This document shows, piece after piece, positions 27,401-37,000 of a stretch of DNA of 64,000 nt. The position numbers were made by a program, and so were the translations under genes. This DNA comes from Apostichopus japonicus (taxonomy: Eukaryota; Echinodermata; Holothuroidea; Aspidochirotida; Stichopodidae), in the NCBI RefSeq assembly GCF_037975245.1, contig NC_092582.1, positions 12,956,077-13,020,076 on the forward strand, given 5' to 3'. The stretch's first letter is position 1. Each line of letters starts with the position of its first letter. The notes beneath the pieces are model-generated. The model ran no database searches. It was not told where the DNA came from and worked only from the letters and a program-made list of their open reading frames with translations.

Positions 27401-28281
27401 CTGAATGATGGATAATAATGCTTTGTTTATGTAGATGCCACCTCCATATAGTATAGATCTGATGATTGGTTGCTAAGAGACTGGAATAGGAGCCGATATC
27501 TGTCTCCTTTTAAAAGAAACCGGGCAGTTTTGATTGTTGAATCCTCAAAATTAGTGATGAACTCAAGTTGAAGGCAAAAAGTTATTTGAGTCATGATTTG
27601 TGGTACAAATGAAAAGGGTTGTGAGAATCTTGTATATCAAATGTACAATAGTTTTCTGTTCCTAACTCATTGATTATATTAATTTTGATGCTATCCTAAT
27701 TGGATATATATGTTTCATACTGTATGTTTCATAGTGAAGAGCCTACTGTACAGATATCTGTGCTATGCTACAGCACTATTCTTCTTGCTTTCATAGCCTA
27801 ACACACTGACAATGTACGTGTCAGTCTGATGATATATTTAAACAAAATATGAACCATGCAAATTTTTGAATAAAATATCCCTCAAGCAATTCAATTTTCC
27901 TTTCAGCTCTCCTCAAGATCAATTAAGGACTATAATAGAGGGCGTTGTTATCTAGCAGATCTGGCTAGCAGACAGGGTACACCAATATTTGACAACGTCG
28001 TGGAGGCCGCTAAGTCACTTATTGCTCGGATTCAAAGGGACAGATCACCTAGTTCAATGTGTAAGCTATCGAAACATGAAACATTTCAGCAGCAATATTC
28101 TCATCGACAACATGAAAGGGAGTTAACGCCTCCCACAAGTGGAACCATCTCAGAGGAAACGCGGAGTAAAGTAGACCCATTAACTGAGAGTAAAGTCAGT
28201 CTAGGAGATGTTGAAATAACCCAAGAACAAAGTGGTACATCCCAGGTGGCAGGTCATACAATATTATCTGATTCTACCTGA
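9339..28281 (+). CDS. Gene A: EF-hand / tandem NDT-like protein, 14 exons, about 635 aa
   Basis: Assembled from 14 exons (9339-9442, 12646-12755, 13196-13322, 14595-14674, 15467-15558, 17003-17135, 17951-18023, 22964-23167, 23446-23509, 24379-24571, 25030-25153, 25874-26018, 27184-27267, 27907-28281). Every junction has a compatible phase, and the total of 1908 nt gives one open frame. Approximate residues: 36-110 degenerate EF-hand pair; 141-280 NDT-like domain 1 (FLGGSC, TWRK, SMVEAA); 305-380 second EF-like pair; 415-555 NDT-like domain 2 (FLGGSC, EWRK, AMVEVA); 556-635 Ser/Thr-rich tail. The family cleaves or transfers at the N-glycosidic bond of deoxynucleosides. The Glu in the MVE motif (E210, E483) fits the catalytic position. 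No signal peptide or membrane segment is seen, so it is probably intracellular. The substrate is unknown and I do not recognise a named orthologue. Exon 1 is the least certain; exons 2-14 are solid. Confidence 0.85.
10353..12530. mobile_element. 2.2 kb GGTAAA-rich non-autonomous element with terminal inverted repeats
   Basis: Ends CCCAGCAAAAAATGTACC (10353) and its inverse GGTACATTTTTTCCTGGG (to 12530) match 17 of 18. A CA dinucleotide borders each side. Left part 10370-11140 is a tandem array with monomers of 61 and 72 bp marked by TTTTACCATGG. The middle, 11150-11940, is unique. The right part 11945-12520 is an irregular GGTAAA array. It lies in gene A intron 1 and encodes nothing; the 129-codon minus-strand frame at 12057-12446 is repeat translation. 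Confidence 0.75.
12646..12755 (+). CDS. Gene A exon 2: first EF-hand-like helix-loop-helix
   Basis: Acceptor TTTCATTTCAG and donor GTAAGT flank a frame reading FDGGSGRLDRKQLLKAL then SSIGLYPSKSQ. This lines up with the first EF-hand of calmodulin-like proteins but the loop is about two residues short, so calcium binding is doubtful. Enters phase 2, leaves phase 1. Confidence 0.85.
13196..13322 (+). CDS. Gene A exon 3: second EF-like helix
   Basis: Acceptor TTTCTTAG. The frame reads IFNMLKTSVECHDRPDEDAQ, then VTFGDFCIYASDLM. It matches the closing half of an EF-hand pair (the helix that follows xFxEF). The donor GG|GTTTGT is non-ideal. Leaves phase 2. Confidence 0.8.
14345..14580 (+). mobile_element. 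LINE/SINE 3' tail
   Basis: Contains TTGTAAAGTGCCTTGAGCAG and GGCACTATATAAGTCTC followed by (ATT)n. This is the 3' end organisation common to many invertebrate LINE-mobilised repeats. 5' limit uncertain. Located in gene A intron 3. Confidence 0.6.
14595..14674 (+). CDS. Gene A exon 4: Ser/Thr/Pro-rich linker
   Basis: Acceptor CTCTCCTCAG and donor GTAAGT. Encodes a polar linker (TCTTSSTAHRPAQQRPS) between the first EF pair and NDT domain 1. Enters phase 2, leaves phase 1. Low-complexity composition gives little functional information. Confidence 0.8.
15034..15222. repeat. Imperfect direct repeat pair in gene A intron 4
   Basis: A segment centred on CATATTTGGTATGT and followed by an ACAAG block occurs near 15034-15087 and again near 15169-15222, about 130 bp apart, with substitutions. 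Confidence 0.5.
15467..15558 (+). CDS. Gene A exon 5: start of NDT-like domain 1
   Basis: Acceptor TTTTTCTAG, donor CCC|GTAAGAG. Encodes VFLGGSCNPTTWRK and then IPMLKRYNLSFYNP, the first strand, substrate loop and second strand of an NDT-like Rossmann fold. It is directly comparable to exon 11 (IFLGGSCRDTEWRK). Confidence 0.92.
17003..17135 (+). CDS. Gene A exon 6: NDT-like domain 1 core, GC donor
   Basis: Acceptor TCTCCTCACAG. Encodes QVEDWGPELIEIEDQAKNNA, then LLLFVLENSTRSIASMVEAA. E210 in SMVEAA is the likely catalytic glutamate. The exon ends TCAG followed by GCAAGT, so the following intron is of GC-AG type. No usable GT lies nearby in a compatible phase. Confidence 0.92.
17951..18023 (+). 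CDS. Gene A exon 7: NDT-like domain 1 strand
   Basis: Acceptor ACTTTCTCAG, donor TTC|GTAAGT. Encodes GDQRLLMLVIKGIPDEVEGE, the strand and loop after the catalytic helix, equivalent to exon 13 in domain 2 (GQKRKVVLCIQHLQEG). Confidence 0.9.
18357..18502. repeat. Direct repeat pair, 93-bp spacing
   Basis: CTCAGAAGTACAT followed by CATGCATATGCAT-like sequence occurs at 18363 and 18456. Local duplication in gene A intron 7. Confidence 0.55.
19363..19650 (-). mobile_element. tRNA-derived SINE, family 2, copy 1
   Basis: On the minus strand the head starts near 19650 with A box TGGCTGAGTGG and B box GGTTCGATCCC (Ser/Leu-like long variable arm). An about 200-nt body is shared with 25240-25531. It lies in gene A intron 7, antisense to the gene. 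Confidence 0.8.
22964..23167 (+). CDS. Gene A exon 8: end of NDT-like domain 1 and linker
   Basis: Acceptor CTCTTTACAG, donor AAT|GTAAGT. Encodes LKRGHAFLCDLVERQCLPIF, paralleling YNRGRCYLADLASRQGTPIF of domain 2, then a linker that starts the second EF-like region. Enters and leaves phase 2. Confidence 0.92.
23446..23509 (+). CDS. Gene A exon 9: second EF-like pair, first helix
   Basis: Acceptor TATTCTTTCAG, donor GAT|GTGAGT. Encodes INIKETFRSYQSLETGKLPL, resembling the entering helix and loop of an EF-hand with acidic ligands mostly lost. Confidence 0.88.
23842..24115 (-). pseudogene. LINE 3' end with reverse transcriptase C-terminal remnant
   Basis: On the minus strand, IIFRFAAPKLWNTLP is followed in another frame by IIDNFKRVLKTHFF, the typical C-terminal pieces of a CR1/L2/RTE-like ORF2. 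A ~100-nt 3' region and poly(A) follow, seen as TTTTTTTT near 23850 on +. A poly-C/G tract interrupts and shifts the frame. In gene A intron 9. Confidence 0.65.
24379..24571 (+). CDS. Gene A exon 10: second EF-like pair
   Basis: Acceptor TCCCCTCCAG, donor AAA|GTAAGT after one base of a split codon. Encodes KLALKVLSGKEASFPALQQI and EFDFDQFCCLLTEFEQL, the pattern of helix-linker-helix then FDFDQF at the end of an EF-hand. Leaves phase 1. Confidence 0.92.
25030..25153 (+). CDS. Gene A exon 11: start of NDT-like domain 2
   Basis: Acceptor TGTATCCTCAG, donor CAG|GTAATA. Encodes a Pro-rich lead-in, then IFLGGSCRDTEWRKEVIPLF. Near-identical in motif to exon 5. Confidence 0.93.
25240..25533 (+). mobile_element. 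tRNA-derived SINE, family 2, copy 2
   Basis: Same family as 19363-19650, in sense orientation in gene A intron 11. Ends in a (TTA)n tail at 25503-25533. Bases of the T loop are deleted, so the B box (GGTTCCGGGTCCAGGCC) is damaged. Confidence 0.8.
25874..26018 (+). CDS. Gene A exon 12: NDT-like domain 2 core
   Basis: Acceptor CACGACTTGCAG, donor GAG|GTAAGC. Encodes MGLTMYDPQRPHWNLRF, then EAQAKANSDYMLYVISSTSR and GIAAMVE. E483 is the predicted catalytic glutamate. Confidence 0.93.
27184..27267 (+). CDS. Gene A exon 13
   Basis: Acceptor GTCCTATAG, donor GAG|GTTAGT. A 28-codon phase-0 exon encoding VAHFIGQKRKVVLCIQHLQE and a short acidic loop of NDT-like domain 2. Confidence 0.92.
27907..28281 (+). 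CDS. Gene A exon 14: end of NDT-like domain 2 and tail, stop
   Basis: Acceptor TTTCCTTTCAG. Encodes YNRGRCYLADLASRQGTPIF and a helix ending LIARIQRD, then about 80 residues rich in Ser, Thr, Glu and Gln with no recognised fold. TGA at 28279-28281. Confidence 0.93.
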   Translation, partial: LSSRSIKDYNRGRCYLADLASRQGTPIFDNVVEAAKSLIARIQRDRSPSSMCKLSKHETFQQQYSHRQHERELTPPTSGTISEETRSKVDPLTESKVSLGDVEITQEQSGTSQVAGHTILSDST

Positions 28282-30060
28282 TGGCAACATTGATTGGAGT
28301 GTTTGATGTCATAAGCAAAGCATTGTGGGTAGGGGCCATTACACCACGTCTCTTATATCTGAGATGTGGCAAGCTTGGGTTTGCCAGTATATTTGAAGAT
28401 GATGTTGCTCATCTGAGAGGCAAATACCACTGTATTATAATCCGGTTTCATGTGTGGGGTATCCTTTTATCACTAATGATGGATGACTGGATAGGAAAAC
28501 TGTAAATCTGCTTCATTGAGCAGCTGAGCAGTTTACTTAAATATCATGGATGGTTGCTAAGGAACTGTGCATCTTTCTCAATGAGCTGGAGAGGAGTGTG
28601 GTGAGCAGCATGATAATAGTTTAGATACAGATGGCTGCTCACTGAGCAGCTGAGCAGTATGGTGGTATCAGTTTAGACACAGATTGTTGGTAAGAATTGT
28701 AAATCTGCCCCATTAAGCTGCTGGGCAATGTGGTTTGCACCATATTTATCGCATAGCATGAGAATCTAATATGTTTCAATAACAGTTACATGGTGTTTGG
28801 AGAGTTATTTATCTGTTCCGAGTTCAGTTAAATTAAAGTCATCATAGCCTGTTTTTAGTAGGCAAGGGAAATGTAAATAAAACCAAAAATGCTCTTTGCT
28901 GCTGGTTAAAACCAGTTTATAGGAAAATAGAAGATAAACATGTCGGACAAAATATCCTATGCAAGAAGAACAATCCATGCCAATGATAGATTTGTTATGT
29001 TTTTTTGTAAAACTTTTTCTCCTTTTTTGGGGGGCTTCATTTTATCATTATAATATCCAAGGAGATCTTTCAGCCTATACCTTTAGTGTTTTCCATTGGA
29101 CCATTTTATGTTACTTATTGAAGTATGTTTAAATGTGCTGTGCTCTAAGTTTGTACTAGCATTAAAAAGAGCAAAGGAAGAACCTTTATGGACATGTGAC
29201 ATTCCTGTTTGCAATAAATTAGATTACGGGAAGGTGATGACGAAACCATAAAAGCAGATCAAAAACTTGACCGTCCAAACTGTTCAAGCAAACTGGAGTG
29301 ATAAGCATCATTCAAATTTTGTCCAAGATTGAAATATCTGAACTTTTTATTTTATATTTTATGTTTTCTGTGTGCAAATGCAGTGTTATCCAAAAGTGAC
29401 TGAATTCACAAGAATGGTAATTTCATAAGAATGCTAGCTAGCTAAAGGTAGATCCAGAATTATCCAATCAAAATGAAGTTTGACCTAGTATGCAGGAATT
29501 ATTTCATGAAGTGAAGCATGAATTAATCAAGAGTGTACATAGTTAAATTCCAGACCTATTTCAGTTCATGCTTTACATTTAGTTTTGACTTTGTGTAACC
29601 CATGAGGAGCTGACTAAATGATTTACTCCCTAAACTTTGATCATCAATTCTCTTTGATGGGAAGAACCTCACTCATGTTGAAAGAAACTGGGGAATTCTC
29701 CAAACAGAAAAATTATTTTGAAATGTAATACCCTTTTAGCACGAAGCAGTCGTTTTTCAATGGGCTGTCATATATTTGCACCAAGTCATTTTTGACATTT
29801 GCTTCAATGAACTTTTAGTTTTAATATTGTGCTGTTGCTTTTAGTAGGGGAATACCATAGCAACAAAATTTCAGTAGAGGAGTAGACTTGCTACAAGTAA
29901 AAAATTAGAAAGAAAACATTTAAGGTTTGTATTGCCTGCATTATAAACATTTCTTCAAATTTGTCAAGAACATACATCATTGTTGGTGTGATGTTGTTTT
30001 TGTGAAACTTTAAAAAAGTGTTCTTTGATAGAGTTGTTAATATTTATAAAAACAATAAAC
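28282..30060 (+). other. Gene A 3' UTR (probable)
   Basis: No coding signal follows the stop. AATAAA hexamers occur at 29213-29218 and 30054-30059 and are candidate polyadenylation signals. The first part holds degenerate repeats (28498-28735). Confidence 0.5.
28498..28735 (+). repeat. Degenerate tandem repeat in gene A 3' UTR
   Basis: Three to four variants of GTAAATCTGC..CATTGAGCAGCTGAGCAGT separated by GATGGTTGCTAAG-like spacers. Begins 216 bases after the stop. Confidence 0.6.
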
Positions 30061-30712
30061 TAAGGTAGGCAGAGAGAGGTGTCCTATCTTTGCAGTTTAC
30101 TCTTTTGTGTGTAAGTAGTTCTATGAAATAACATCTGTACAAGTTTATACCAACAGTTATTCTTTACAAGTTTTCTCTTTGAATTTATATCAAACTTATG
30201 AAGGTTCTTCATGTTTCTAACACTTTCCATAATAATGAAATCACAAGTGCAATTCTAAACATTGAATCAAATCAAATGGTGCTCTAATAAAAGAAATGTT
30301 TTTTTCCAGACAAATATTTACACTTATCCACTTGAAATAATCCTTGGCTCACAAGAAAGATTTTCCTTAACAACAACCACTGTAGTCTTTTTTGAAATAT
30401 CTCATTGTAAGTACAAAACAAAACGTTTAAGATTAGATGTTAAAAGTGTCACATAGTTTGAAAATTGCAAGTTTTCAAGTTAAAATTAAAATTTTAAATT
30501 TACAGGGTAAAAATAAAAAATGTATAAAAATTTATAGCCATTTTGGGCCACTGAACAAACCACATGTTGTAACTGAAAGTACATTCGTGGAATACTAAAG
30601 ATTTCTTATTGGGACGATTTTTTTTTATTTGGTACATATGGAGTGTTGGCCAAACTCATCAGCTCTCGTAATAATTGTATTTTCAACTGAATGGCTCATT
30701 ATACACAAAATA

Positions 30713-30842
30713 TATAGGAATATATATATATATAGGAATATATATATATATAGGAATATATATATATAGGAATATATATATATATAGGAATATATATAGG
30801 AGTAACAGAAAAACTGTTAAACATATATATATATATATATAT
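30713..30842. repeat. Tandem repeat of GGAATATATATATATATA
   Basis: Five units of AT-rich sequence each opened by TAGGAATA, then a pure AT tract at 30822-30842. Short Tyr/Ile frames across it are artefacts. Confidence 0.85.
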
Positions 30843-33800
30843 ACTGCACTGTTTACTCTGGTTATAACATATGCAGTGGTGTCATAAGATGAGGTAGGAG
30901 TGGAGGGAAGGGGTTTTGATTAGTTGATTAGTTGTCTCATATTTGGTCACATGTATAATTTTGATTGGGAAAGTAGTGTAGTTTTAAGTGACATATTTCA
31001 TAGTACATACAACAGTGTGTAGGGGTGTAGGGGTTGGGAGTAGGCCATTACTGTTTGTGTTAATCGCTTCGAATAATTTTCTCGGAAGGGCTTCATCCAT
31101 TTGGGTTAGTTTACCCGTAACATTGAGGATTACTTTCTGTACCTCAGTGGCTTTTACTTTTATTTCAACCCTCACTTTTTGTTATCAAATAAAGGAACAA
31201 GTATTCCTCCAAAAAAAATACATAGGGGCTGCCAATTTTGAGACAATACTTTACAATTTTAATTTCCAAACAAGAATTAATTCTTGTGCCCCTAGATTTG
31301 GGAGGTAATTAAGGTTTTAGTTTTCTCTTTAGCTTTTTTCCAAAGACCATTTTACTGTAAAAACTATATATAACACTCTTATGTAAAATTGTATGATATA
31401 TATATTTTGATCCTCTGTTTATAATTTATTCACCCATAGTTTCATCATAATTTTCTTTGCTTTTTCTTTAACTCTTAAATACTTGCTAAAGAAAAGGATG
31501 GGTTTAAAAAAGTGATAAAGGAGGGGAAGGTGCTTCCTAAGCCAGGGTCAACAAGCTTGAAATACCTTGACATTTGTAGAGGTAGTCCTAGAGCCTTTGT
31601 GCATGGATATTACCAAGTCTCAACATTCTACAGAAGGGGGGGGGGGGATGAGTGGGTGCTCATTCTTTCCATTGATGAATTAGTTCCTTGCAGTGAAATG
31701 TATTGTGTGAAATTTGTAATGTTTGATATATTTCATGGAAATACTTTCACTTTTCTTAATGTTGTCAATTGTTTATATCTAAACCATCATTTTCATACTG
31801 GTATATTCTTCATGAACTTTACTAAATACATTTCTACCATTCCAGAACTTGACATGTCTTCTTTTATTTCATGTTTTGTTTGATTTTGTAAGCTAATATC
31901 ACATGTGTGCTGAGATCAGTCATAGGACTTTAAGTCAGGATCAGTAGTGCAGTGTGGGGCTGGCTTAATGCTCCTAGAATTTAACAGTGTGTGTAATCTT
32001 ACAGTGTATTCTCTACAATCACAATTGACCAAACCACAAGCGAAACTGTCCCTTTGTCAAGGAAATGTTTCTTTTAAACCCAAGAAATTGGGCCAATTTA
32101 AGCGTTGACACGTGTAAGTCGGGATGAATCTTTAGGCTATTTGCCACAGACATTTCATCAGGCTAGGAAGATCTTTATGAGACGGCATCATAAATAACTA
32201 CATAGAAGACAAATGTACAATATGTGCTGCATAGCGCCTGTGTATTCAACGATCCAGTTAGAATCCATGAAATTATCATAAATCATGTTTCTAATCAAAA
32301 TTACTAAAGAGTTAGCTCGTTATTCATTCTACATCACAGAAGTGCTATACAAGCATGTAAATTGATATTTCAAAATCCAAAAAATGTATTCGTTCTTAAA
32401 AAGTCTCATAAATTTGATACAAAGTTACAGAGGATTGATAAATACTCTCTACTTATCATTACTTTTGTAGAAAAGTTAATTCTGTAGTAAGAAATATTCC
32501 AGAGTACAAAAAAATTGGTTCCCATATGCATACAGTTATTGAAGCCCTTTAGTATGTTTAACTAATCTTTAAACTTGATTCAAACCAAGGAAGTGCTTAC
32601 CATTTCCATTTGTTCAAACCAATAATATAGTTAGTTACCTTGACAATGTCAAATGGTTGGTAAGTAACAGTTTGAGAGCAAGAAAACACACTTTCCCTGA
32701 AGTATACTAAATAATCTCTGCCTGCCATAATTAAGCCTATACAGAGGTACCCAACAGATACCCGCCCCCCCCCCCCATTAGAAAAATTAACTTCAATTAA
32801 CTACAACCTGAGAGAAACACTGCATTTCAACCCACAGTGCATGAAAATCATGATAATATATTTACGTAGGCTTCTGTTCTATTCCTTCTTTTCATCACTT
32901 TGGAACTTTTGAAGTAAATTTGTTAAGATAAAAGAATGTATAAGTAGTGCAGTGTTTCAAAGCATATCAAACTGAGAGTTTCCCTTGACAAGAAGATTTA
33001 ACAAAGAAAAAACATCCTCCATCACATAATTATAACTAAATCAAATTTTATGTAAATATCGACACCAAAAAATAAAAAATTAGTCAGTCCAGCATGTTCA
33101 ATTCTTTATATATGTAAAAGTAGGTTAGGCTATGTGTCTATTTATTGTAAAGGGTCAATCCTAAAATGTTGATGTATGTTTTCAACAGAAATCAGCAATG
33201 TAGATGTTACATATTAGTTTATTTGATGTTTCAGAAAATGATGTGGTCAACACAACTAGCTCTTTTTCAGTCTATACTGAATTATTAAATGTTCCACTTT
33301 TCAACTGGTTCATGCAAAAAAAAAATTAAAAAAGGAAATGCATTCTTGCTGATTTGGCAGTTTAAAAGAAGATGCTCGTCACAGAATCATCAGGAAATAT
33401 TCAATTCAAAGATCTTGGGTCAATATTGTTACATGAAAATAAACCAAAATACCAATTTTACCACTTAAGCTCCATTTGAACAAAATACATAGCTTATAAA
33501 AAAAAAATAGTAAATAAAGGTAATAATGATAATTAATCAAAACAAAATTGCCATATTAATTAAATCACTGAACTGTGCTACAATATATACATTTTAGAAT
33601 TAGAATAGCAAATAATTAAATGCAATTATTAAGATGAGTGCACTTTTTGACTTGAGATCTGAATATGATCCACATTTTGAATACCTTGATTCCCATTTTT
33701 CAGTACTGATTTCAGAATTTCTAACAAATTTTCTTGGGAGACATTTTATAAATCAAACCATCATATTTACCTATAATAAGTGATATTGATGCTTGTGATG

Positions 33801-33994
33801 AACAACTACTTTCCTCCCCTCCCCCCCCCACATCCCCCCACGACCCCCTTGTTACACCTCTGCTACTTTTTAAAGTTCCACTGAAATAACTGACAAACAT
33901 TTTGGTATATGAATCAGTGTTACAGACAAACGCAGGAAAAGTAATATCTGGGTAACAAATGTACAAAATGTTGTTTGGATGTGGAGAAATATTG

Positions 33995-34037
33995 AGGGAG
34001 GGGAAGGGTGGGGAAGGGAGGGGGGAGGGAGGGAGGT
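33995..34037 (+). repeat. G-rich tract, potential G-quadruplex
   Basis: Runs of three or more G repeated at short spacing (GGGAGGGGAAGGGTGGGG and on) over about 43 bases. Meets the simple quadruplex pattern. Confidence 0.6.
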
Positions 34038-37000
34038 TGAGAAGTAGTTCTTTAGTATCTATAAGATATAGGTGAATTATGATGGCTGGATTAAAATGTC
34101 TCCATTTTCAAGCAAAGCCTGCATTGCACAATAATCAACATCACATTTTTATAAATTAGAAGATGGCGGCAAATCTACAATTTTTTAATATACAACTGAT
34201 CTACCGATGATGAATATTATCTAAGATGTAAGATGCAAATTAACATTTTTAGTATTAATAAAAATGGTTTTCTAAGTTGAAAGAAGGCATAGTACAAGCA
34301 CTTGATAGAAATTATAACAAATCTCATCTCATTACATTACATAGGAATACACTTTACATAGGAATACCCTTTATATAGGAAAGCTACAGAAGTTGTACAC
34401 TAAACCATGAACAGGTGATCTACAGCATACTGAACACTAAAATTTAAACTTAGAAAAAATTAAAAGTAGAAATCAAAATCAATTTAGAGAAGATTTCAGG
34501 GAAATAAATTGAGGAGTTAATATATTTTAAAAAAAGCAACCAACCAGAAAACAAAATATCAGTAAATTAATTTGGTTTTTTTTGGGAACAGGACTTGAAA
34601 GAGTCGCATTGAAAGACTTTCAGACTAATCAAACGTTGAAATCGGTAAATTACGATTAAGGTTCAAAGTATTTGGCAAACTAATTAATAACCGATAATTT
34701 ATTAATGCACAAAGCACATTGTCTTCTTTCAATTACTCTGCAAAGATTATGTGGTCATTTTTACGAGGGAAAAAAAATTGTACGTGAAAAGCCTTTTGGT
34801 ATGTGGGATATGAATAGCTTTATAAATACTGTCTATGTTGAATTATGATTTTTATGGGTGTGGTTTATCTTTGCAGTGCTTGTGTTATATTGGTATTCAT
34901 TTCTATCTCTTGTTTTCTAACTAGCACCCACATATGAGGTATCTGCTGTTTTCTTCTTCTTTTTTGTTTCTGCTCAAAATCATAAAAGTAGATTTTATAA
35001 GGATCAGTCGCTAGGGCCTTTATCGTAGGTGGCAGCAGATTATTTCTACTGTTCCAGTAGACGAGATCTCTGAATCTAAATCTGTCTTTGCTAGAAAAAG
35101 CAAACATTTGGCAATCTGGGTTTTATTTTTTTAAATTTTTATCTAGCACCCTCTTCTTAGATTTGAAAGATTGAAGTAACTTTGCTGATCCTAAACAGTT
35201 TATGCTAATCGATGAAATTTTGGCAATTACTAAATACAAACTTATTTCCTATTTTCTTACCCAACTTCAAGCAAAAATTTCATCTTCTGAAACTTGATAC
35301 AAAAAATGTTCTTTGCAAAGTTATCCCAAACTTTTACAGGTATTTTTTATGATAAATCTTGAGTGAAAAAGTCGACAAAAAGAGAACCTTTACCGGACGA
35401 ATTACAAAATGAAGGAAACCAAGCACCAGATAATAGAGTAAATATTGTTAGTACAATGAGTGAGTACACAGTGAATGATGGCAAGATAAAAAATATATAT
35501 ATTATTTTATAAACAGTTCATGAGGTTATATGGACCCTTTCCCCCCCCCCCAACCACCCCGCCCCAAAAATGTAAAATATGAAGTGAATACCAACATGTA
35601 AATATAGAATAATGCAATCGATAGAATATGAAAAGAAAGGATAGCTTTTGAAGGTCATCTATTATTCCCCCCCCCCCTCTCCCTCCCCTATTGTCAACCC
35701 CAAATATTCTAACTACAGTGAAATAATGGTCACAAAATGTTCCAACCTTCAAAAAGCATTTTCGCTATACCCTGAAAGCACTTTACCCTCTCGGCAACAG
35801 TTTTGGTCTCATTTAGCACCTGGCAATCTCTGGGAATAAATTAGATGAACAGAAACTCCAGTGTGTAGTTCTGAAGAAGCTATTTAGCAAATTCATAACA
35901 GTCTAAGAATGGGGACTACGCTAATGACCTTCATGTGCCGTGAAGGTGTGTTATGAAAGTTCAGTGACACCTGGGGAAGTAAATTTACATAACAGAATAA
36001 GATACAGTTGACCGTAAAATGAGAGAGAAAGAGACAGCGAGAGTGATAAGAGAGAGAGTTTAGACTGGAGAAGAGGACAGGGCGAAGAAAGACAAAACAT
36101 CTCATGTGCTGGTTCATTTTAAAGACTGGAGAATTGTGGTATAAGCTGCATAGGCCTCGCAAAAACAATTCTCTTTCGCACAACCTCGATGAAAAAGACA
36201 TGAAACTCTTCCACTGAACCAGACAGACAGAATTTAAGGAAAATTTTGAGAAAAGATGATATATGATGGTTATCCTTAGACAAACATGAAATAGTAAATA
36301 TTTTAACTGCATAGAATATTTAAGACAAGTATTGGCTCAAATGTTGAAGCTTTTTTCTTCCAATTATTTATTTATTTTTTAATAAATGCCAAAGAGTAAA
36401 CCAATGATGGTACATCAATTGAGTACTAGATCACATTAAACACTTTTAAATATTTTTTTGTCAGAAGAAAAACAACACCTTGTGTTTCCTTTGAAGTGTG
36501 ATGGTGCCAGAATACAGGGTTTATATGAAGGTTAATTACGAAAAAGATTGATACACACATATAACAGGATCCTTAGATGAAAACACAACAAGCCGGCATG
36601 TCTTTGATAATGATTTTTGAACTAATTCTAAAAACACTCGAAAATTTTCACTATAAGATGAGACAATTTTGCCTATTATATATGCTTCCTATTTTTCCGA
36701 CAAACGGAAAACACGTTTAAGCAATGCAATGTCCAAGATGTTAACTGCATCTGTATGTGCAAATCGAATTTGCTCCCTTCACTCTGAGGTGAGTTAGAGA
36801 AGCTAATATTTGTTATTTTAGTAAAAGATTATTCAAGTAGTTTCAATATCAAGGCACTTTTTGTTGAATACAGGATGAAAAGACCTAAGGGGTATACATA
36901 TTCGTTTTACGATAATATAAAAAACGTTCTTCAAGATGGTATATCGAGATTATAGACATATAAGTCCTTTGAGATTTTTATTATTTCTCCGAATTTTTTG

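Noticed and set aside
36001-36060. GA-rich stretch (GAGAGAAAGAGACAGCGAGAG) as a regulatory GAGA element
   Set aside because: It is simple-sequence bias with no promoter nearby.
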